A stretch of 64,000 nt of DNA, taken from Maribellus sp. YY47. Lineage in GTDB: Bacteria; Bacteroidota; Bacteroidia; Bacteroidales; Prolixibacteraceae. The notes under the pieces were generated by a model, which saw only the letters and a program-made list of their open reading frames with translations, was not told the DNA's origin and searched no databases. The position numbers and the translations under genes were made by a program. Where the stretch lies: the NCBI RefSeq assembly GCF_023111095.1, contig NZ_JALGYW010000010.1, positions 67,172 through 131,171 of the forward strand, written 5' to 3'. This document shows, in pieces, positions 27,229 through 36,362 of the stretch (its first letter is position 1; each line of letters begins with the position of its first letter).

Positions 27229-28548
27229 ATGAAAGATACTAAGAAAATTGTCGTGGATAGGAAGATTCTTGTCCCGTTTATTCTTATTACAAGCCTGTTT
27301 GCTTTGTGGGGCTTTGCCAACGATATTACCAACCCGATGGTGGCAGCTTTTAAAACTGTAATGGAAATATCGAATGCAAAAGCTGCCCTCGTTCAATTTG
27401 CTTTTTATGGCGGATATGCAACCATGGCCATTCCTGCCGCGCTTATTATTAAACGGTATTCGTATAAACTTGGAATTATTATAGGATTGGGATTATACGC
27501 AATTGGTGCCTTACTCTTTTATCCGGCCGCCCGTTTCGAAATTTTCGGCTTCTTTCTGGTTTCGTTGTACATTCTCACTTTTGGGTTGGCTTTTCTTGAA
27601 ACAACCGCCAATCCTTATATTTTGTCGATGGGCTCGCCCGAAACTGCAACCCGTCGTTTGAACCTGGCGCAATCTTTTAATCCGATGGGCTCATTAATGG
27701 GAATGATCATAGCCTCCCAAGTGGTGTTGCCAAGTTTGCGGTCTGATGCGAGAGATGATACTGGTAACCTGGTGTTCGATAGCCTGAGTGCGGCTGAGAA
27801 AGCTGTCATCCGTACCGAGGACCTGGCTGCAATTCGCAATCCTTATGTTATTTTAGGCTTTGTGGTTATTTTAATGTTGGTGATTATTGCTTTTTCAAAA
27901 ATGCCGGTACGCCAAAGTGCAGACCATGAGATTCACGCCTGGGATTCATTTAAGCGTTTAATAAAAAACAAAATTTATCGCGAAGGAGTTATTGCGCAGG
28001 TTTTTTATGTGGGAACTCAAATCATGTGCTGGACTTTTATCATTCAATACGCCGAAAACCTGGGACTAACAAAAGCAGAAGCACAACGATACAATATTGT
28101 GGCAATGGTTTTATTTCTTTCCAGCCGTTTTATCAGTACTGCTCTGATGAAATATTTAAATGCTCGTTTTATGCTGATGTTATTTGCCATTGGAGGCATG
28201 TTAACGATAAGCGGAGTAATTTTGATTCAGGGAATGCCCGGCTTGTATTTACTGGTGGCAACCTCTGCTTTTATGTCGCTTATGTTCCCGACAATTTACG
28301 GAATTGCTCTCGAAGATATTGGAGATGATGCAACGCTGGGAGCGGCCGGTTTGGTGATGGCCATTGTAGGTGGCGCTTTGTTGCCCATTCTTCAGGCAAA
28401 TATTATCGATATAGGCGGAAATGCTTATGATGATTTTAAGTTGTTTGGCTTCATCCCGGAAGTTAACTTCTCATTTATTTTGCCTTTTATTTGTTTTGCT
28501 GTAATTGCCAATTATGGCCGCCGGACTTATAAGGCACTAAAATCTTAA
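27229..28548 (+). CDS. Sugar:H+ symporter, FucP (L-fucose permease) family
   Basis: This 439-residue protein has twelve predicted helices and family motifs such as FALWGFANDITNPMVAAFK (19-37), GYATMAIPAALIIKRYSYKLGI and the intramembrane acid in FLETTANPYI. FucP imports L-fucose and also takes L-galactose, so it fits an operon that handles an L-galacto-configured sugar. No fucose isomerase, kinase or aldolase is encoded nearby. Other members carry glucose or galactose, so the substrate is inferred from context. Confidence 0.85.
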   Translation: MKDTKKIVVDRKILVPFILITSLFALWGFANDITNPMVAAFKTVMEISNAKAALVQFAFYGGYATMAIPAALIIKRYSYKLGIIIGLGLYAIGALLFYPAARFEIFGFFLVSLYILTFGLAFLETTANPYILSMGSPETATRRLNLAQSFNPMGSLMGMIIASQVVLPSLRSDARDDTGNLVFDSLSAAEKAVIRTEDLAAIRNPYVILGFVVILMLVIIAFSKMPVRQSADHEIHAWDSFKRLIKNKIYREGVIAQVFYVGTQIMCWTFIIQYAENLGLTKAEAQRYNIVAMVLFLSSRFISTALMKYLNARFMLMLFAIGGMLTISGVILIQGMPGLYLLVATSAFMSLMFPTIYGIALEDIGDDATLGAAGLVMAIVGGALLPILQANIIDIGGNAYDDFKLFGFIPEVNFSFILPFICFAVIANYGRRTYKALKS

Positions 28549-28557
28549 AAAATAGAA

Positions 28558-28905
28558 ATGGAATACAAAAGATATTGCAAAACCTTGAAACTGGTTGACG
28601 ATCCGGAGTTGATCAGTGCCTATAAAAAGGTACATGCTCCCGGAGCAGTGTGGCCCGAAATAACCCAGGGAATGAGGGAAGTTGGAATCACCGACATGGA
28701 AATCTATTTACTGGGAGAAACGCTTTTTATGATCATGGAAACGGTCGCTGATTTTGATCACGAAACAGCAATGGCCGAATTGGCTTCCAAGCCCCGGCAA
28801 TCGGAGTGGGAAGCTTATGTTTCCCAATTTCAAAAGACGAGTGAAAGTGCCAGTGCCAATGAAAAATGGCAGCTAATGGAACGTATTTATAAAATGGATC
28901 AATAG
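28558..28905 (+). CDS. L-rhamnose/L-fucose mutarotase family protein (RhaM fold)
   Basis: The 115-residue protein shows the DUF718/RhaM pattern: YKKVHAPGAVWPEI with His26 at the place of the catalytic His22 of RhaM, the central MEIYLLGETLFMIMET strand pair, and a C-terminal EKWQLMERIY. These proteins interconvert sugar anomers. It is the last gene of the operon, 9 bp after the permease, and would give the anomer that the kinase needs. It differs clearly from the RhaM at 48062-48376. Confidence 0.8.
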   Translation: MEYKRYCKTLKLVDDPELISAYKKVHAPGAVWPEITQGMREVGITDMEIYLLGETLFMIMETVADFDHETAMAELASKPRQSEWEAYVSQFQKTSESASANEKWQLMERIYKMDQ

Positions 28906-28930
28906 CGTATTTCAGGCGCAATTCAATAAA

Positions 28931-28958
28931 AAAAAGGGGGTGACAACACCCCCTTTTT
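28931..28958. terminator. Bidirectional rho-independent terminator
   Basis: AAAAAGGGGGTG - ACAA - CACCCCCTTTTT is a perfect 12-bp stem with A and T tracts on the two sides. It lies between the convergent mutarotase and FadL-like genes and can end transcription from both. Confidence 0.9.
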
Positions 28959-28984
28959 AGATTACCACTTAACTGAATTTTTGC

Positions 28985-30493
28985 CTAAAACCTGAATCCC
29001 AGTGTAAGCAAAATATTTTGATTTGTATTTTCTCGGTTCACCTGGTAATAGTTGGGTTGAACGCTTCCGTCAGATATTTTCGACAAACTATTGGTGTACG
29101 CAACATTTATCGAGAATGCATTTACCGAATATCCAAAACCGGCTGAGATGGCCGAAATATTATCGGTTAAAGTCGATTGGGCATCCAATGTGCTTTTGAA
29201 CGGGTTGCCGTAATTCTCGTATCCTGCCCTGATCGCAAACTGGTTGGTCAATTTGTATTCAGCTCCCAGTCTGATATTCATTACACTTTTAAAATTTTGA
29301 CTCATAACCGAGTTGAGGTCATTGAAGTTATCCGAGCCGCTTCCTCCGTTTCTGTATCGCATCGAAGCATAATCCATGTATTCGGCATCAACACTAATCA
29401 GCCCTCTTTTATTGAAAACGACAGCGCCACTCATTACCACTTTTAACGGTGTGCGAAAATCGTAGCTGTATACATTTCTTCCCGGATCAACGGCTCCATC
29501 CTGCTGTTCTGACGACTGCATTTCAAGGATTGATTCTTCATCAATGTTGTAGAATGTAGGCGAGTGGAACGCAAGCCCTAAGCGAACGTTTTGAGTTGGT
29601 TTGTAGATTCCTCCGATTTTGAAGTTAAAACCACTGCCTTCCATATAATAGTCGTCCCAATATGTGAGATCTCCACCATTTTCAAAATTTTCTTCGTAAA
29701 CCGTATTTGAAGAATAGACGATATCGTGAAATCCTAAGGTTGCTCCCAGGTAAAAATTGTGATTGAAATTTAAGCTTAAATTGAATACATACTCGTCAAT
29801 GTGACCGTCCTGAGAGAATGATTTTCTCTGATCAACGGCTTCATCCTGGAGAAGTATGCTCTGGTATAATCCATCAATGTTATTGTTATTCCCATCGACT
29901 TGCGGGTCAATTAAATAATTATCCCACGCCAGTTTTGTGGGCCAGTCTCTGTACTGGATATCACCAATTGCCTGAGACAGATAATTCATCGTAAGCGGAT
30001 CGTTATTTTGGTATTCGATGTTCGCATAATTGACAATAGCATCGAGATACGATTCAGATGAGTTATTGTAATTGGCAAAGGCGTTATTTTTGAAATTGGC
30101 CAATCGGTTGTAACCGATGCCGTAGTTTACACTTACGATACCTGCTTCAGACCGGTTGGTTTTGAAGGTGCCCACTGCTCCAACATTGTTTAGCATGAAA
30201 TTCTGGTCATTGTCGGAGAAGGTAGTACCGCCCATCTTCATTTTTGACTTATTGACATAGTATCCGGGAGTGATGACAAATTCTCCGGACTGGTAAATGG
30301 CGCTACCTGCGGGGTTGATGCTAAGGGAGGTAAAATCGCCGCCAAGCGCGCCAAAAGCATTTCCCATACCGGCCGATCGTGCCGTTCCCTGTATATGGTT
30401 AAACGACATACGATAAGCATCTGCAAAATTCTGGGCCATCAAAAAACCAGGTAATACGATTAAGATGGCAAGTAAAACGGAATATCGTTTCAT
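28985..30493 (-). CDS. Outer-membrane beta-barrel, OmpP1/FadL family
   Basis: A signal peptide (1-20, ending FLMAQ) precedes a 480-residue beta-rich chain that begins with the FadL-type hatch (GTARSAGMGNAFGALGGDFTSLSINPAGSAIY). Alternating amphipathic strands follow to the terminal LLTLGFRF, with the C-terminal aromatic residue of outer-membrane proteins. FadL-type channels take up hydrophobic compounds such as long-chain fatty acids. It lies 46 bp behind the low-complexity lipoprotein gene on the same strand and is probably co-transcribed with it. Confidence 0.85.
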   Translation of the reverse strand: MKRYSVLLAILIVLPGFLMAQNFADAYRMSFNHIQGTARSAGMGNAFGALGGDFTSLSINPAGSAIYQSGEFVITPGYYVNKSKMKMGGTTFSDNDQNFMLNNVGAVGTFKTNRSEAGIVSVNYGIGYNRLANFKNNAFANYNNSSESYLDAIVNYANIEYQNNDPLTMNYLSQAIGDIQYRDWPTKLAWDNYLIDPQVDGNNNNIDGLYQSILLQDEAVDQRKSFSQDGHIDEYVFNLSLNFNHNFYLGATLGFHDIVYSSNTVYEENFENGGDLTYWDDYYMEGSGFNFKIGGIYKPTQNVRLGLAFHSPTFYNIDEESILEMQSSEQQDGAVDPGRNVYSYDFRTPLKVVMSGAVVFNKRGLISVDAEYMDYASMRYRNGGSGSDNFNDLNSVMSQNFKSVMNIRLGAEYKLTNQFAIRAGYENYGNPFKSTLDAQSTLTDNISAISAGFGYSVNAFSINVAYTNSLSKISDGSVQPNYYQVNRENTNQNILLTLGFRF

Positions 30494-30539
30494 GGCATTA
30501 GTGTTTTATGATTCTTTACTTCGAATTATGAAGATCATT

Positions 30540-31994
30540 TTATCTGCGTCCACCACTACTTCTGGAAGACGAGCCCGAAGAACTTCTGCTTCCTGAACTA
30601 CTGCTACCTGAAGATCTGCTAGAGCTTCCAGAAGAGTAGGATGAGCCGGAAGAAGATGATGATGAGCTACTCCTGTAACTGCTGCTACTGCTGCTACGGG
30701 ATGGTGTGCTGTAGCTGCTGCCCGACTTGGTAGAACTGGTAGACGACGGAGCACTGTACGTTCTTGACGAAGTTCCGCTGCTTGTACTTTTGTTGTATGT
30801 CGAACTGGCTCTGTAAGTCCGGTTGTAAGAAGACGATGAACGAGGTGAAGTATACGTGCTACTCGATTTGGTAGTATTGCTTACCACTCTTGGTTTAGAG
30901 TAATCGCTTTTTACACTCGAACTGCTACTCGGTCTGGTGTAAACCCTGTTAGTAGTGGTTGTTCCCGGACGAGTGTAGTTTTGTGTAGTGGACCTGTTTT
31001 CGCTTCTAACCGAAGACGTATTGGTGTTGCTGTTGGTTGTACTTCTGGTATATTCTCCCGATCTGCGGCCTTCGGTCAGGACTCTTGACGAGGTGCCCGA
31101 TTTGAGATCGCCTGATGTGCTTCTAACGTTCGTCCCGGTAGTTCTCCTTGTTGAGGTCGTCGCGCTTTTAACATCGCCTGAAGCAGTAGTTCTGCGGCTT
31201 CCTGCAATCGCCGAAGCATCGCGGGTACCTACACTCCTGGCCACTCCTGAGCCGGTAGCCGTGCGTCTTCCATACCTGACGTTTTCTCTGTCAGCGGTCG
31301 ACCATCCCGGGTAGTAACCTCCTCCCCAATAGCCGCCACCCCAGTAGCCACTTCCGTAGTATCCTCCATAATATCCACCATACCAGGGTGACCCCCAGCT
31401 GTAGTAGGGAGAATAATAGTTCCATCTGCTCCACGGGCTATACCACCAGCTGCTCAAACCCCAGCCCCAGTTCCATGATAATGACCATGATGGGCCGTAC
31501 CATGAGGAATAATAGTAAGGATCGTAATAGAAGGGATCATAATATGACCAGCTGTCCCAGTAAAACGGATCGTAGAAATAGGGATTATGGAAACGACGGA
31601 TGCGATAGGCATAATCCAGTTCGTCGCCATCGTAGTAATTATTGATGACGTATTTCATTTCATCATCATTATAATAGACGGTTGTATCACTATCCTGCAA
31701 CTCCATTTGGTCCATGTTGTAACGCAATACATCAGCATCTTTTTCAGTGCCGTCAAAGATGTAGTTGTTCATTGTTGATCCATCGTCATTTCTTTCGATC
31801 TGGCTGATGATCATGGCGTTTCCTGATTTTTCGGCAGGCTGGGCAACAGGGGCTTCAGCAATGCTTACAGGAGGCGGTACGTCGCCAGGAGTAAAGTAGA
31901 CATCGTCGGAATATGAGCTGGAAACGTAGCTCCCGGTTGTACAGGCACCCAGGAACAGCGCCATAGAAACTAATATTGTTAATCTTGATTTCAT
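30540..31994 (-). CDS. Low-complexity lipoprotein: Tyr/Trp/Gly-rich centre and Ser/Arg-rich tail
   Basis: Residues 1-18 form a lipoprotein signal with lipobox LGAC. Residues 19-125 are ordinary sequence with many Asp; about 125-232 are extremely rich in Tyr, Trp, Pro, Ser and Gly (for example YDPYYYSSWYGPSW, GGYWGGGYWGGGYY); from about 235 to 484 the chain is almost only Ser, Thr, Arg, Gly and Tyr. I do not recognise a catalytic domain. Such a composition suggests a surface-exposed, sticky or structural, possibly intrinsically disordered, protein. A real Shine-Dalgarno (GGGAGGA, 32007-32001) stands 6 nt before the ATG, which is rare in this group and points to strong translation. The FadL-like gene follows by 46 bp. 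Confidence 0.75.
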   Translation of the reverse strand: MKSRLTILVSMALFLGACTTGSYVSSSYSDDVYFTPGDVPPPVSIAEAPVAQPAEKSGNAMIISQIERNDDGSTMNNYIFDGTEKDADVLRYNMDQMELQDSDTTVYYNDDEMKYVINNYYDGDELDYAYRIRRFHNPYFYDPFYWDSWSYYDPFYYDPYYYSSWYGPSWSLSWNWGWGLSSWWYSPWSRWNYYSPYYSWGSPWYGGYYGGYYGSGYWGGGYWGGGYYPGWSTADRENVRYGRRTATGSGVARSVGTRDASAIAGSRRTTASGDVKSATTSTRRTTGTNVRSTSGDLKSGTSSRVLTEGRRSGEYTRSTTNSNTNTSSVRSENRSTTQNYTRPGTTTTNRVYTRPSSSSSVKSDYSKPRVVSNTTKSSSTYTSPRSSSSYNRTYRASSTYNKSTSSGTSSRTYSAPSSTSSTKSGSSYSTPSRSSSSSSYRSSSSSSSSGSSYSSGSSSRSSGSSSSGSRSSSGSSSRSSGGRR

Positions 31995-32000
31995 AACCTA

Positions 32001-32007
32001 TCCTCCC
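32001..32007 (-). promoter_or_regulatory. Strong Shine-Dalgarno before the low-complexity lipoprotein
   Basis: GGGAGGA on the minus strand is placed 6 nt before the ATG at 31994. Most other genes in the window have AT-rich starts without such a sequence. Confidence 0.6.
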
Positions 32008-32091
32008 TTTATTTAATGTCAATAATAATTACTTTCTTTGTAAGCTCAAAATTTAATTTATAAAAACAAAATCTGTACCAAAGATTTGATT

Positions 32092-33567
32092 ATGGCTAAG
32101 GAACTTACGTCGCGGAGCGAAAATTATTCACAATGGTACCAGGATCTGGTGATCAAAGCAGATCTCGCTGAGAACTCAGCTGTTAGAGGGTGCATGGTGA
32201 TTAAACCCTATGGATACGCCATTTGGGAGAAAATGCAGGCTCAACTGGATAGAATGTTTAAAGATACGGGGCACGTGAATGCGTACTTCCCTTTGTTTAT
32301 CCCAAAATCTTTTTTTAGCAAGGAAGCCGATCATGTTGAAGGTTTTGCAAAAGAATGTGCGGTGGTTACCCATTATCGTTTGAAAAATGATGAGGAGAAT
32401 GGTGGAGTTGTGGTGGATCCCAGTGCCAAACTGGAAGAAGAACTGATCGTTCGTCCGACTTCAGAAACCATTATCTGGAATACCTATAAAAACTGGATTC
32501 AATCGTACCGCGATCTTCCGATCCTGATCAATCAGTGGGCGAATGTGGTGCGTTGGGAAATGCGTACCCGCTTGTTTTTGCGTACTGCGGAATTTTTATG
32601 GCAGGAAGGTCATACCGCACACGCCACCAAACAGGAGGCGATCGAGGAAACCGAAAAGATGATTAATGTTTACGCTGAATTTGCCGAGAATTACATGGCG
32701 GTTCCGGTTATAAAAGGAATAAAATCGCCCAACGAACGTTTTGCCGGAGCACTGGAAACGTACTCTATCGAAGCGTTGATGCAGGACGGAAAAGCCTTAC
32801 AATCGGGGACATCTCACTTTTTAGGGCAGAATTTTGCAAAGGCTTTTGATGTGACTTTTGCCAACAAGGAAGGGAAAGAAGAACATGTGTGGGCAACTTC
32901 CTGGGGGGTTTCAACCCGTTTGATGGGAGCGTTGATTATGGCGCACTCCGACGATAACGGATTGGTACTGCCACCAAAACTTGCACCTTACCAGGTGGTA
33001 ATTGTTCCGATTTACCGCCAACTGGAGCAGCTGGCAACCATCAGCGAAAAAGTGGATGAAATCATCGACAAGCTGAAAGCTAAAGGCATTTCAGTGAAAT
33101 ACGATAACAGCGATAACCGCAAACCGGGTTGGAAATTTGCAGAGTACGAGCTAAAAGGAGTTCCGGTGCGTTTGGCTCTTGGTCCGCGCGACCTCGAAAA
33201 CGGAACCGTTGAGGTGGCTCGTCGCGACACACTCGAGAAAACGTCTGCACAATTGGACGGAATCGAAGATTATGTAGAACAACTGTTGGAAGACATTCAG
33301 TCTAACATTTTTAAGAAAGCCTACGATTACCGCGAAGCGCATATCACCAAAGTGGATTCGTGGGAGGAGTTTAAGGATGTACTGAAAAACAAAGGCGGTT
33401 TTATCTCGGCACACTGGGACGGAACACCCGAAACCGAAGAAAGAATCAAGGACGAAACCAAGGCAACCATACGCTGTATGCCGCTCGAATTCGAGCCCGA
33501 AGAAGGCAAGTGTGTTTATTCCGGTAAACCGTCGGGCCGAAGAGTTCTTTTTGCTCTGGCTTATTAA
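32092..33567 (+). CDS. proS: Prolyl-tRNA synthetase, archaeal/eukaryotic-type
   Basis: The 491-residue enzyme lacks the editing insertion of the long bacterial form. Class II motifs are seen: [12 protein letters not shown], the motif 2 region [25 protein letters not shown], and motif 3 in [18 protein letters not shown]. An anticodon-binding domain follows (VVIVPIYR...) and a C-terminal zinc-domain-like part ends in ALAY, as in the archaeal type. I use the ATG at 32092; a TTG two codons earlier is the only other choice. A terminator follows at 33591. Confidence 0.95.
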   Translation: MAKELTSRSENYSQWYQDLVIKADLAENSAVRGCMVIKPYGYAIWEKMQAQLDRMFKDTGHVNAYFPLFIPKSFFSKEADHVEGFAKECAVVTHYRLKNDEENGGVVVDPSAKLEEELIVRPTSETIIWNTYKNWIQSYRDLPILINQWANVVRWEMRTRLFLRTAEFLWQEGHTAHATKQEAIEETEKMINVYAEFAENYMAVPVIKGIKSPNERFAGALETYSIEALMQDGKALQSGTSHFLGQNFAKAFDVTFANKEGKEEHVWATSWGVSTRLMGALIMAHSDDNGLVLPPKLAPYQVVIVPIYRQLEQLATISEKVDEIIDKLKAKGISVKYDNSDNRKPGWKFAEYELKGVPVRLALGPRDLENGTVEVARRDTLEKTSAQLDGIEDYVEQLLEDIQSNIFKKAYDYREAHITKVDSWEEFKDVLKNKGGFISAHWDGTPETEERIKDETKATIRCMPLEFEPEEGKCVYSGKPSGRRVLFALAY

Positions 33568-33590
33568 AAAAATATACTTGAACAACATAG

Positions 33591-33620
33591 GAAAGCAGCT
33601 GAAAAGCTGCTTTCTTTTTT
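33591..33620 (+). terminator. Rho-independent terminator of proS
   Basis: GAAAGCAGCT - GAAA - AGCTGCTTTC is a perfect 10-bp stem with a GNRA loop, followed by a run of T. It lies 23 bp after the proS stop. Confidence 0.92.
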
Positions 33621-33659
33621 AGACGGCTTTTGCTACTTTTATCCATCAAACATAAATAA

Positions 33660-34346
33660 ATGAACGATAAAGAAATAAGGGCTTCGTTTTTGGAAGCCCT
33701 GGTAATTAAATCGAGCGTAAAACAGGAAGTGTACAACAACACGGTAAAAACGTTTACGATCATTAAAAAAGTGCTGGCACAGCTCGAAAGAGACTACCAC
33801 AAAGCGATTCAAAACCGCGTGCCCAATGCGTCTATGCCTTATTACAAAGACCGCGGCCCATTCGAAGCGGAGTTTAAAGTAGCGGGCGACCTCTTGTTTT
33901 TTAGTATGCACTCCAATGTTTTCCAGTTCGACGATAAACATCCTGTTTGGAACACGCAGTACCTGAAAGACGACCCGATGTGTTCGTACTGCGGAACCAT
34001 CAATATCTATAATTTTCTGGCCGACTCGTTTAAATACGACCGGATGAACGACATCGGCTACCTGGTTGCGCGGATTTTTGTCAACAAAGACAACCACTTT
34101 TTTGTAGAAGGAAAGAACCAGACCGACGAGGTGGTAAAAGATTTCGCCATCGATACCATTTCGCCCGGGGTATTGCGGCAAATTATTGAAACAGCCATTC
34201 AGTTTAGCATCGAATTCGATCTTTTACTGCCGCATTACGACCAGGTAAGTATGGCTACGGTAGAGCAAATGAAGCAAAAGATCAGTCACTCAAAAATGTC
34301 AACCGGGAAAAGGCTGGGCTTTACTTTCAGCTCCGACGATGTCTGA
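33660..34346 (+). CDS. Conserved hypothetical cytoplasmic protein
   Basis: This 228-residue protein has no signal peptide or membrane segment. It begins with a helical, charged region (EIRASFLEALVIKSSVKQEVYNN), has a CSYCG pair near residues 108-112, and ends with helices and a Lys-rich stretch (MKQKISHSKMSTGKRLGF). I do not recognise a Pfam family; similar proteins of unknown function occur in Bacteroidota. It has the coding look of a real gene (clean start, no overlapping alternative) and stands alone behind the proS terminator. A near-match -7 (TACTTTTA, 33634-33641) is placed well for its ATG. Confidence 0.7.
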   Translation: MNDKEIRASFLEALVIKSSVKQEVYNNTVKTFTIIKKVLAQLERDYHKAIQNRVPNASMPYYKDRGPFEAEFKVAGDLLFFSMHSNVFQFDDKHPVWNTQYLKDDPMCSYCGTINIYNFLADSFKYDRMNDIGYLVARIFVNKDNHFFVEGKNQTDEVVKDFAIDTISPGVLRQIIETAIQFSIEFDLLLPHYDQVSMATVEQMKQKISHSKMSTGKRLGFTFSSDDV

Positions 34347-34447
34347 CCGTTTCAGCCAATTTTTATTTGACTGAGGCATAATTGAGGGGAGTGTGAAAAC
34401 CTAACGAATTGACGTTTGCTGCTTTGTCGCCGCGTAAAATTATCTGT

Positions 34448-34858
34448 CTAAAACTCGGATAGTAACTTATCGATGACAGCATTGATATCTTGCATATCGT
34501 TTTCGAAGGTTGTTTTAAAATTTTCCCAGTCTTCCTGCCTGATGTTTTTTATATCATGCATTCGCTTGTTGATGGAAGCTTGTTTGGCTTCAAATTCATC
34601 AAGGGCAGCATTTTGGGCATCGGTTAGTGCTTCACCTTTTTTTATTTTGTCATTCAAATCACGCACTTTCTGATTGATATTGGCAAGCTCTTCGTTGGCT
34701 TTGGCCAGCAAATCGCAGTGAGCCTGGTGAAGTTCTTCACTTATCGTAGTTTCAACGGCATTCGACCGTTGATCGCTTTTCTTTTGGGAGTTGCTATTAC
34801 ATGCCGAAAAGACGACGATGCACATTCCTGCTATAAAAATCCATTTTAGTTTTTTCAT
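34448..34858 (-). CDS. Small helical lipoprotein
   Basis: The 136-residue protein has a lipoprotein signal with lipobox FSAC (Cys20) and then a short Ser/Gln/Lys-rich linker and a long, strongly charged alpha-helical region (about 40-136, heptad-like; ANEELANINQKVRDLNDKIKKG) that likely forms a coiled coil. It resembles small Bacteroidota envelope lipoproteins of unknown function. Two exact 16-bp direct repeats lie in its upstream region (34878-34893 and 34955-34970). Confidence 0.75.
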   Translation of the reverse strand: MKKLKWIFIAGMCIVVFSACNSNSQKKSDQRSNAVETTISEELHQAHCDLLAKANEELANINQKVRDLNDKIKKGEALTDAQNAALDEFEAKQASINKRMHDIKNIRQEDWENFKTTFENDMQDINAVIDKLLSEF

Positions 34859-34877
34859 GGTTAATTGATTTTAAGTT

Positions 34878-34893
34878 CATTTTTATGTTCGCT
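34878..34893. repeat. 16-bp direct repeat, copy 1
   Basis: CATTTTTATGTTCGCT occurs here and again at 34955-34970, a spacing of 77 bp, both upstream of the small lipoprotein gene. It may be a regulator binding site or the trace of a local duplication. Confidence 0.6.
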
Positions 34894-34954
34894 ATTACGG
34901 ACTTAAACCAAGATGGTTGTGCTTTTGAATATGTTTTATAGTTAAGTTTTATAG

Positions 34955-34970
34955 CATTTTTATGTTCGCT
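34955..34970. repeat. 16-bp direct repeat, copy 2
   Basis: This is the exact second copy of CATTTTTATGTTCGCT found at 34878-34893. Confidence 0.6.
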
Positions 34971-35089
34971 TGTAAATGGTTTACTCAAAGTAGTTGCTTG
35001 GGTCTTTATTCGCCCTGCTTTTGTTAAGGAGTAAGGCATATACTGGGTTTCAGCCCCGGCAAAAAATAGCCGCCGGTATTTTAATTTTG

Positions 35090-35097
35090 TATATTTG
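35090..35097 (+). promoter_or_regulatory. -7 promoter element of pepT-tilS
   Basis: TATATTTG fully matches TAnnTTTG and lies 38 bp before the pepT ATG, giving a leader of about 32 nt. No clear -33 element is seen. Confidence 0.5.
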
Positions 35098-35135
35098 AAG
35101 CTTATAAAAATTTGGAAAGCAATTAGTGATATAAT

Positions 35136-36359
35136 ATGGAAAAAGTAGCAGAACGATTTATCAGATATGCCCAACAATACACCACTTCTGATCCTGAAAG
35201 CACAACCTATCCGAGTACCGGACGTCAGTTGGATTTTATGAGAAAACTGGTGGAAGAACTTACCGAAATAGGACTGGAAGAGGTGGAAATGGATGAGTAC
35301 GGTTATGTAACGGCCACTATTCCTGCCAACGGTGTAGAAAACAGTCGTGTGGTTGGATTTATAGCGCATGTCGACACCAGCCCAGATTTTTCGGGTGAAA
35401 ATGTAAATCCGCAGATCATTACAAAATACGACGGCAAACCGGTGGAGCTCAAGAACGGAGTGGTGATCGATCCGAAAGATTTTCCTGAGATCTTAAATTA
35501 CAAGGGCCAGGACATCATTACGGCCGATGGTACCACCTTGCTCGGTGCTGACGATAAAGCCGGGGTCGCCGAAATTGTTACAGCCGCCGAGATTTTGCTA
35601 AAAATGAAAAGCCTGAAGCACGGGAAAATTCGCATTGCGTTTACGCCCGATGAGGAAATTGGAAAAGGAACCGATCATTTTGATGTCAAAAAATTCGGGG
35701 CCGATTTTGCCTATACGCTGGATGGCGGAGAAATTGGCGAACTGGAGTTTGAAAACTTCAATGCTGCCGGGGCGAAAATCAAAATCAGCGGACGCAGTGT
35801 GCATCCCGGAGCAGCTAAAAATAAGATGGTAAACGCGTTGCTCGTGGCGCACAAACTGGTGGGTATGTTGCCGCCCACTCAGCGTCCGGAGCATACCGAA
35901 AAATACGAAGGTTTCTTTCATTTGCTGTCGCTGAACGGAAATGTGGAAAAAGCCGAATTGCAGTATTTGATTCGCGACCACAGTCTCGAAAAGTTTGAGG
36001 AAAAGAAGAAACTGCTGAAAGAAGTGGTTCAGCTGATTAACCTGGAATACGGCAAACCGCTGGTGGAACTGAAGCTAGAAGACCAGTATTACAACATGCG
36101 TCAGAAAATTGAACCCGTGATGCACGTGATTGATATTGCCCAGGAGGCGATGAAACTGGCCGGAGTAGAACCAAAAATAAAAGCCATTCGTGGCGGAACC
36201 GATGGCGCGCGTTTGAGTTACGATGGTTTGCCCTGCCCGAATGTATTTGCCGGCGGCCATAATTTCCACGGACCCTATGAGTTTGTTCCGATTCCTTCGA
36301 TGGTAAAAGCCGTAGAAGTGATTCTCAACATCGTACAACTGGTTGGCAAACACAAGTAA
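35136..36359 (+). CDS. pepT: Peptidase T (tripeptide aminopeptidase, M20 family)
   Basis: The 407-residue protein has the M20 metal motifs of PepT: HVD at 78-80 (same numbering as E. coli His78/Asp80), GADDKAG, DEEIGKG, and a C-terminal GGHNFHGP region. The dimerisation domain lies near 205-310 (GRSVHPGAAKNKMVNAL). It removes the N-terminal residue from tripeptides in the cytoplasm and needs two zinc ions. The tilS GTG start lies 3 bp after its stop, so the two share a transcript. Confidence 0.95.
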   Translation: MEKVAERFIRYAQQYTTSDPESTTYPSTGRQLDFMRKLVEELTEIGLEEVEMDEYGYVTATIPANGVENSRVVGFIAHVDTSPDFSGENVNPQIITKYDGKPVELKNGVVIDPKDFPEILNYKGQDIITADGTTLLGADDKAGVAEIVTAAEILLKMKSLKHGKIRIAFTPDEEIGKGTDHFDVKKFGADFAYTLDGGEIGELEFENFNAAGAKIKISGRSVHPGAAKNKMVNALLVAHKLVGMLPPTQRPEHTEKYEGFFHLLSLNGNVEKAELQYLIRDHSLEKFEEKKKLLKEVVQLINLEYGKPLVELKLEDQYYNMRQKIEPVMHVIDIAQEAMKLAGVEPKIKAIRGGTDGARLSYDGLPCPNVFAGGHNFHGPYEFVPIPSMVKAVEVILNIVQLVGKHK

Positions 36360-36362
36360 ACC

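Noticed and set aside
30988-31314. Leu/Val-rich plus-strand ORF that looks like a membrane protein
   Set aside because: It is the antisense reading of the Ser/Arg/Thr-rich lipoprotein tail, which gives Leu and Val codons by chance.
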